A stretch of DNA of 9,044 bases, from positions 1 to 9,044 of the forward strand of contig JAEDMN010000129.1 in the NCBI GenBank assembly GCA_016302985.1, given 5' to 3'. Origin of the DNA: Kiritimatiellia bacterium (GTDB taxonomy: Bacteria; Verrucomicrobiota; Kiritimatiellia; RFP12; UBA1067). The notes below the pieces were generated by a model that was given only the letters and a program-made list of their open reading frames with translations, was not told where the DNA came from and searched no databases. Positions 1 to 4,317 of the stretch are shown here, piece by piece (position 1 is the stretch's first letter; each line of letters starts with the position of its first letter). Position numbers and translations under genes: made by a program.

Positions 1-10
1 GTGCGAGCGC

Positions 11-40
11 TTGACGGGGGAGTCTCGGCCGTGATATCAT
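11..40 (+). promoter_or_regulatory. Sigma70-type promoter for gene 1-gene 2 unit
   Basis: A -35 box TTGACG (11-16) and a -10 box TATCAT (35-40) are separated by 18 bp. Each matches the sigma70 consensus at five of six positions. Transcription would start near base 46-48, giving a leader of about 125 nt before the first large gene. A 7-bp inverted repeat (GTGCGAG at 1-7, CTCGCAC at 42-48) flanks the promoter. The assignment rests on sequence match and position only. Confidence 0.65.
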
Positions 41-60
41 TCTCGCACCCGGAAGGGTGA

Positions 61-180
61 ATGGCTCACTTTGTCTATGGGATGGTAGTGCTCTCGCATA
101 GTCTGCGGAGTTTGGCAGGATGCCCGGTGGGGTGGAACCCCGCCGCATCGCGAAAGGTAGAGGGAGGGGTGCATGTTTAG
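61..180 (+). CDS. Possible 39-aa leader peptide (upstream ORF)
   Basis: An ATG at 61 opens a frame of 39 codons ending at TAG 178-180. A purine-rich stretch GGAAGG (51-56) lies 4 nt upstream and could serve as its ribosome binding site. The peptide starts MAHFVYGMVVLSHSL and ends KVEGGVHV. The frame crosses both leader hairpins, and its stop codon lies just past the start codon of the next gene (overlap 173-180). Ribosomes translating it would melt the structured leader and could re-initiate on the downstream gene. I do not recognise the peptide, and a chance ORF of this length is quite possible in GC-rich DNA. Confidence 0.3.
   Translation: MAHFVYGMVVLSHSLRSLAGCPVGWNPAASRKVEGGVHV
91..172 (+). 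promoter_or_regulatory. Structured 5' leader with possible ribosome-binding-site switch
   Basis: Hairpin one (91-110) pairs CGCA (95-98) with TGCG (104-107) and CTC with GAG, with one bulged T. Hairpin two (119-149) pairs GATGC (119-123) with GCATC (145-149), then, after a CC bulge, GGTGGGG (126-132) with CCCCGCC (138-144), around a TGGAA loop. The ribosome binding site GGAGGGGT (163-170) nearly copies GGTGGGGT (126-133), so the CCCCGCC strand can pair with either one. That is the layout of a translational on/off switch. It matches no riboswitch class I can name, so it may be a riboswitch, a protein-bound leader or simply a stabilising hairpin. Confidence 0.4.
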
Positions 181-2104
181 ATTTCTGGGGTGTGCACTTG
201 TCGCGGTCGTCGTCCAGGGGGCGTCGGCGTCCGACCTGTACTTCTCGATCGACGACGACACGAAGAAGGACTGGAGCTACGCGCCGGGCTGGAAGGCCAA
301 CTCGGGCGCGGCGGGCGTGCTGCCGAAGACGAACGACACCGTCACGCTCAACAGCTCCTACCTGAACGTCGCGGCCGGCCGCGTGCCGCTCACGATCCCC
401 GAGGGCGTGGACGCCACGTGCCATTCGCTCTGGATCGGCTCGCAGGCGAAGGCCGACCGGCGCGTGGTCGGCCTGAAGGTCGACGGCGGCTCGCTCGCCG
501 TCCGCCGCCGCGACGACCCCGAGAAGGGCGATTCCTGGAACGTGCTGACGGTCGGCCACGCGGAGGACGGCTATGGGCTCCTCGACCTCGCGCGCGGCCG
601 CGTGAGCGCGAAGTACTTCGTCATCGGCCGCGCGGGCGACGGCGTCGTCACCAACACGGCGGGCTTCGTCTGCATGACCAACTGGTACGCCCGCATGATC
701 CTCGGGCAGGGTCCGGCGGCGACGGGACGCTACGTGCAGCTGGGCGGCGCCCTGGGCGGACAGGACGACGGCGGCCAGCTCGGCAGCACGGCCGTCACCG
801 TCGGCCTTTCCGGACACGGCGTCTTCGAACTCGCGGGCGGCGTCGTCTCCAACCGCGTCGACGCCGGTGCGGAGCCCGGTTCGACGGGCGTCGTCGCCGT
901 GACGGGCGGCCAGATCAAGGAGGTGGTGCGCGTCGGCGTGAAGGGCGTCGGCGCCGCGACCTTCGACGCGCCGGACTTCCAGGGCCACGACCTGCAGATC
1001 GGCGTCGGCGAGGGCGCCTTCGGCGTCGTCACGAACCTCCAGCCGGTCGTCGGGAAGGACAACGGCCGCACGATCTACGTCGGCGTCTACGGCGAGGGCC
1101 ACTACCACGCGAAGGCGGACGTGTCCACGGGCTACGTGAAGATCTCCGGCGGCACGGCCGCGACGAGCACGATGACCGTCGACGAAGGTGCCACGGTCTC
1201 CGCCTGGACGCAGATCTGCGTCGGCGGGTCGGTCTTCCCGAAGGGGATGCGCGAGGGCGCCACGAGCAGCTTCCGCGTCCCGGGGCATGGCGAACTGGTC
1301 CTGCGCGGCGGCGCGGTCCGGCTGTCCAACCCGTCCGACACGGCGCAGAACTTCTTCCTCGGCCGCACGGCGGACACCGAGGCGGACACCTGGGGCGTGC
1401 TGCGCGGCTACGGTTCGGTGGAGCCGGCCGCCCCGGAGACGACGAACGTCCGCATGGTGATCGGCGTCGGGCGGGTCGTCGCCGACGGCGCGGGCGCGGC
1501 GCGGCCGCTCGACCTGAACTCCGTCGTCAACGTGACGAACATCGTGGAGACGGCGGCGGACGGCACGAGCGGCTGGTACGCCGAGAACCAGGGCTGCGCT
1601 CTCTTCCCGCGCACCTGGTACGGATCCGGCACCGCGTTCACGCGCTGCTTCGGCGACGCGCCGTACCGCGCGGCGCCCGGGCTCGTCAATTCGCTCCGCT
1701 TCTCCATCCGCCAGTCCCCGCAGGATCACAACTACTTCCGCGGCGGCGTGTACGCGCCCGACCGCGAGGACATGCACGTCGCCGAGCTGCCGGCGAACGA
1801 CGGCGTCGCGGGGTGCTGGAAGCTCGGCGTCTTCAGCGCGCTGACGGGGACCGGCGCGCGCGCCTTCACGGATGTCGACCTGACGTTCCGCTACGACGCG
1901 GCGAAGTGCCCGAAGAGCCGCCGCTTCTCCCTCTGGCGGCACGACGGCACGTCCTGGACGCGCGTCGGCCGCGCGGTGCGGCAGGACGGCGAGGTCCCGC
2001 TCATCTCCACGGCGGCGGCGCTCAAGCCGGTCGCGCAGGCCTTCAACGTCGGCGTCTTCGCGGTCATCGCGGACAAGACCGGCATGTCCATCCTCATCCG
2101 CTGA
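173..2104 (+). CDS. Secreted beta-repeat protein (T5SS/PEP-CTERM-type repeats)
   Basis: This 643-aa protein has a signal peptide (residues 1 to about 19, hydrophobic core LGCALVAVVV, likely cut after ASA). From about residue 125 to 350 it holds repeated short Gly-rich beta units such as LTVGHAEDGYG, VTVGLSGHGVFEL and IGVGEGAFGVVTN, the pattern of T5SS/PEP-CTERM-associated repeats, which likely form a beta-helix or solenoid. Residues about 372-640 form a separate beta-rich domain that recurs at the N-terminus of the next gene. No C-terminal PEP-CTERM anchor, autotransporter barrel or catalytic motif is visible; it ends GMSILIR. The ATG at 173 was chosen because AGGGAGG (161-167) lies 5 nt upstream and a clean signal peptide follows. 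The stop codon merges into the ribosome binding site of the next gene. A role in surface adhesion or glycan binding is inference. Confidence 0.85.
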   Translation: MFRFLGCALVAVVVQGASASDLYFSIDDDTKKDWSYAPGWKANSGAAGVLPKTNDTVTLNSSYLNVAAGRVPLTIPEGVDATCHSLWIGSQAKADRRVVGLKVDGGSLAVRRRDDPEKGDSWNVLTVGHAEDGYGLLDLARGRVSAKYFVIGRAGDGVVTNTAGFVCMTNWYARMILGQGPAATGRYVQLGGALGGQDDGGQLGSTAVTVGLSGHGVFELAGGVVSNRVDAGAEPGSTGVVAVTGGQIKEVVRVGVKGVGAATFDAPDFQGHDLQIGVGEGAFGVVTNLQPVVGKDNGRTIYVGVYGEGHYHAKADVSTGYVKISGGTAATSTMTVDEGATVSAWTQICVGGSVFPKGMREGATSSFRVPGHGELVLRGGAVRLSNPSDTAQNFFLGRTADTEADTWGVLRGYGSVEPAAPETTNVRMVIGVGRVVADGAGAARPLDLNSVVNVTNIVETAADGTSGWYAENQGCALFPRTWYGSGTAFTRCFGDAPYRAAPGLVNSLRFSIRQSPQDHNYFRGGVYAPDREDMHVAELPANDGVAGCWKLGVFSALTGTGARAFTDVDLTFRYDAAKCPKSRRFSLWRHDGTSWTRVGRAVRQDGEVPLISTAAALKPVAQAFNVGVFAVIADKTGMSILIR

Positions 2105-2110
2105 GGGGGG
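2103..2110 (+). promoter_or_regulatory. Ribosome binding site overlapping the gene 1 stop
   Basis: GAGGGGGG starts inside the TGA stop codon (2102-2104) and ends 5 nt before the ATG at 2116. This fixes the start of gene 2, although its frame is open far upstream through gene 1. It also implies translational coupling, with ribosomes ending gene 1 placed directly on the gene 2 start. Confidence 0.65.
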
Positions 2111-2115
2111 ATTCC

Positions 2116-4200
2116 ATGCGCGCGCTCCTGCTCTCCTGCCTGCTGCTGTCCGCGGCCGTGTCCGCCGGCGGCGACGTGCTGGCCGTCGGGGACGGCGCGC
2201 GCGTCGAGCGGACCGTCCTGCGCGTCGGGCCCGGCGCGGACGGTCCGAACGAGGTCCGCCTGCGCGGCGGCACGCTCGCGATCGCCGCGAAGACGACGGA
2301 CCCGAACATCTTCGTCCAGGGGGGCGGCGCGCTCCGCGGCTGGGGCCGCACGCTCGACACCGCGATGGGCGACAACAACGTGCGCCTCGTGATGGACGGC
2401 CTGGTCGTCGCGGACGGCGAGGGCGAGGCGCGGTCGCTCGACCTCGGCCGCGCCGTCGTCTCCACCGCCGTCGAGCTGAACGGGGTGGACGGCACGAACG
2501 GCTGGTACGCCGTCAACCGGGGCAAGCTCTTCTACCCGCGCCGCTGGATCAAGTTCGGCGCGGCGGAGAAGAAGGACTGGGTGCTCGGCGAGAACGGCGC
2601 GGCGGACGCGCTCGACCTCGTCAATTCGCTCGGCGGCACGATCGCGGCGGCGGACGGCGGGTGGGCGAGCGGCGGCGTGGTGCGCGCCGCGCTCTTCGCG
2701 GCCGACCGCACGGACTACCCGGCCGGCATCCCCGTGGCGGACGGACAGGTCCTGCTCGGCGTCTGGGCGGTCTGGACGCAGCGGAGCCACCTGGACGCCA
2801 CGCGCATCCCGTTCACGTCCACGTCGGTCCGCATCCGCTACGACCGCGCGCGGCTCGGCGCCGGCGGGCGCGTCGCGCTCTACCGCCTCCAGGGCGGCGC
2901 GTGGCGGCGCCTCTTCGAGGGGCCGCAGCCCGAGGACGCCGTCGTGTCCGCGGAGGACCAGCGCCCCCTCGCCGGCGAGCGGATCAACGTCGGCTGGTAC
3001 GCCGTGGTCGGCGAACGCGGGACGGGGGCGGACGCCGCGCCGCGGGCCCCGGCGGCGCCGGTCGCCGTCGACGCGCGGATTCCGGCCGGCAACATCGTCC
3101 TCAAGTCGGCCCGGGGCGACCGGGTGCAGCTCGCGACCGAGCTGCGCGACACGGACGGCTGGTGGTTCTACTGGGCGTTCCGCGCGACGGGGGCGCCGGG
3201 CCGGCGCGTGCGCTTCGCCTTCACGGACGGGGAGGCGGTCGGCACGCGCGGCCCCGCGGTCTCGACCGACCGGGGCGCGACGTGGTCCTACGCCGCGGAG
3301 CGCTTCGACGCGAAGTCCTTCACCTACCGCTTCCCGCAGGATGCGCGCGAGGTCTGGTTCTCGATGGGCATCCCCTACACGCAGCGCCACTGGGACGCGT
3401 TCCTCGCGCGCCAGGCGGCGAAGGCGGGCCGCTTCGAGTCCGGCGCGCTCTGCACGACGAAGAAGGGCCGCGCCGTCGAGCGCCTGCGCGTCGGGCGGCT
3501 GGACGGCGGCGCGAAGCACCGGATCTTCCTGACCTGCCGCCACCACTGCTGCGAGATGACCGCGAGCTACGTGCTCGAGGGCGCGCTGGAGGCGATGCTC
3601 GGGGACGACGAACTCGGCGCATGGTACCGCGCGCACGCGGAGGTGGTGGCCGTGCCGTTCGTGGACAAGGACGGCGTGGAGGAGGGCGACCAGGGCAAGA
3701 ACCGGAAGCCCTGGGACCACTGCCGCGACTACAACGACGACAGGGCGCCGATCCACCGCGAGGTCGCCGCCATCCGGGAGCTGCTGCCGTCCTGGAGCGG
3801 GAACCTGCCGGACATCGTCGTCGACATCCACTGCCCGTGGATCCGGGGCGGCCAGTACAACGAGCGCATCTACCAGGTCGGCATCGCGCCGCCCAGCCTC
3901 GCCGCGGCGCAGGTGCGCTTCGGGAAGATCCTCGAGCAGGTCCAGTCCGCAGGCTGCGCCTACGCGCAGGCGAACGACCTGCCGTACGGCCACAAGTGGA
4001 ACGCCGACCGGAACTACACGAAGGGCAGCACCTTCATCCAGTGGGCCGCGCGCCGCTGGCCCGAGATGCCGCTCGCGACCTCCTTCGAGATCCCCTACGC
4101 CAACGTCGACGCGATCACGCTGGACGAGGCGAAGTTCCGCGGCTTCGGCCGCGACCTCGCCGCCGCCTTCCGCGAATTCCTCGAGACGCGCGGGGAGTAG
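2116..4200 (+). CDS. Secreted CCP-like M14 zinc carboxypeptidase with N-terminal beta domain
   Basis: This 694-aa protein has a signal peptide (1 to about 17, ending AVSA). Residues about 45-299 match the C-terminal domain of the preceding protein (shared ADGxGxARxLDL, DGTxGWYA and NVGxxAV). An Ala/Pro-rich linker (300-316) follows. Residues 317-445 resemble the N-domain of cytosolic carboxypeptidases (WWFYWAF 349-355), and 446-694 the M14 catalytic domain. Zinc ligands are H477 and E480 (HCCE) and H572 (DIHCPW); E658 (SFEIPY) is the likely catalytic base. These enzymes remove C-terminal residues, often glutamate, from proteins or side chains. One oddity is DHCR at 534-537, where Cys536 replaces the usual Asn of the Asn-Arg pair that holds the substrate carboxylate. 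C478 and C479 also sit beside the metal site. The signal peptide predicts export. The family call is firm; substrate and activity are not. Confidence 0.85.
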   Translation: MRALLLSCLLLSAAVSAGGDVLAVGDGARVERTVLRVGPGADGPNEVRLRGGTLAIAAKTTDPNIFVQGGGALRGWGRTLDTAMGDNNVRLVMDGLVVADGEGEARSLDLGRAVVSTAVELNGVDGTNGWYAVNRGKLFYPRRWIKFGAAEKKDWVLGENGAADALDLVNSLGGTIAAADGGWASGGVVRAALFAADRTDYPAGIPVADGQVLLGVWAVWTQRSHLDATRIPFTSTSVRIRYDRARLGAGGRVALYRLQGGAWRRLFEGPQPEDAVVSAEDQRPLAGERINVGWYAVVGERGTGADAAPRAPAAPVAVDARIPAGNIVLKSARGDRVQLATELRDTDGWWFYWAFRATGAPGRRVRFAFTDGEAVGTRGPAVSTDRGATWSYAAERFDAKSFTYRFPQDAREVWFSMGIPYTQRHWDAFLARQAAKAGRFESGALCTTKKGRAVERLRVGRLDGGAKHRIFLTCRHHCCEMTASYVLEGALEAMLGDDELGAWYRAHAEVVAVPFVDKDGVEEGDQGKNRKPWDHCRDYNDDRAPIHREVAAIRELLPSWSGNLPDIVVDIHCPWIRGGQYNERIYQVGIAPPSLAAAQVRFGKILEQVQSAGCAYAQANDLPYGHKWNADRNYTKGSTFIQWAARRWPEMPLATSFEIPYANVDAITLDEAKFRGFGRDLAAAFREFLETRGE
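3067..4197 (+). repeat. M14 module, copy 1 of a diverged direct repeat
   Basis: This segment encodes the carboxypeptidase module of gene 2 and is duplicated at 5614-6750 in gene 3. The proteins align almost without gaps from VDA(R/Q)(I/V)PAGN to the C-terminus. Some DNA stretches are nearly identical, for example around 3449-3481 and 6012-6044, which encode LCTTKKGRAVE. The two copies point the same way, with starts about 2.5 kb apart. Confidence 0.75.
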
Positions 4201-4204
4201 ACGG

Positions 4205-4252
4205 GGGAATTGTTTGATTGTGTGATTGTCTGATTGGGTGGTTGGGTGATGG
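4205..4252 (+). repeat. Degenerate octanucleotide tandem array
   Basis: Six 8-nt units run end to end with consensus NNTGATTG. The clearest are TTTGATTG (4213-4220), TGTGATTG (4221-4228) and TCTGATTG (4229-4236); the outer units are more diverged. The tract begins 5 bp after the gene 2 stop and is far richer in T than the flanking genes. No open frame or strong promoter is visible in it. Confidence 0.75.
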
Positions 4253-4253
4253 C

Positions 4254-4309
4254 CTGGAGCCCGAAGGCTGAATACTGAACACTGAAGACTGAAGACTGAG
4301 GACTGGAGA
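4254..4309 (+). repeat. Degenerate heptanucleotide tandem array
   Basis: Eight 7-nt units run in perfect register with consensus CTGAAGA. Two exact copies lie at 4282-4295, with variants CTGAATA (4268-4274), CTGAACA (4275-4281), CTGAGGA (4296-4302) and CTGGAGA (4303-4309). One base separates it from the octamer array. The last unit supplies the likely ribosome binding site of gene 3. I recall similar GA-rich 7-nt tracts between genes of PVC bacteria, but cannot confirm this here. Confidence 0.8.
4305..4309 (+). promoter_or_regulatory. Ribosome binding site of gene 3 inside the last repeat unit
   Basis: GGAGA (4305-4309), part of the final heptamer CTGGAGA, lies 8 nt before the ATG at 4318. 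No better Shine-Dalgarno sequence is closer, so translation of gene 3 seems to use a site contributed by the repeat array. Confidence 0.5.
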
Positions 4310-4317
4310 TTCGCAGG

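Noticed and set aside
91..172. Known riboswitch (fluoride, c-di-GMP, cobalamin) in the gene 1 leader
   Set aside because: The conserved core sequences of these classes are not found; only generic hairpins and the alternative pairing can be supported.
1900..2104. PEP-CTERM or autotransporter anchor at the end of gene 1
   Set aside because: There is no PEP motif, no hydrophobic segment followed by Arg cluster, and no barrel pattern ending in an aromatic residue.
190..2115. Upstream extension of the gene 2 frame through gene 1
   Set aside because: The translated extension is an Arg-rich, low-complexity string. The ATG at 2116 has a strong ribosome binding site and a clean signal peptide.
4254..4309. 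CRISPR-like array
   Set aside because: Units are only 7 nt with no spacers; this is a simple tandem repeat.
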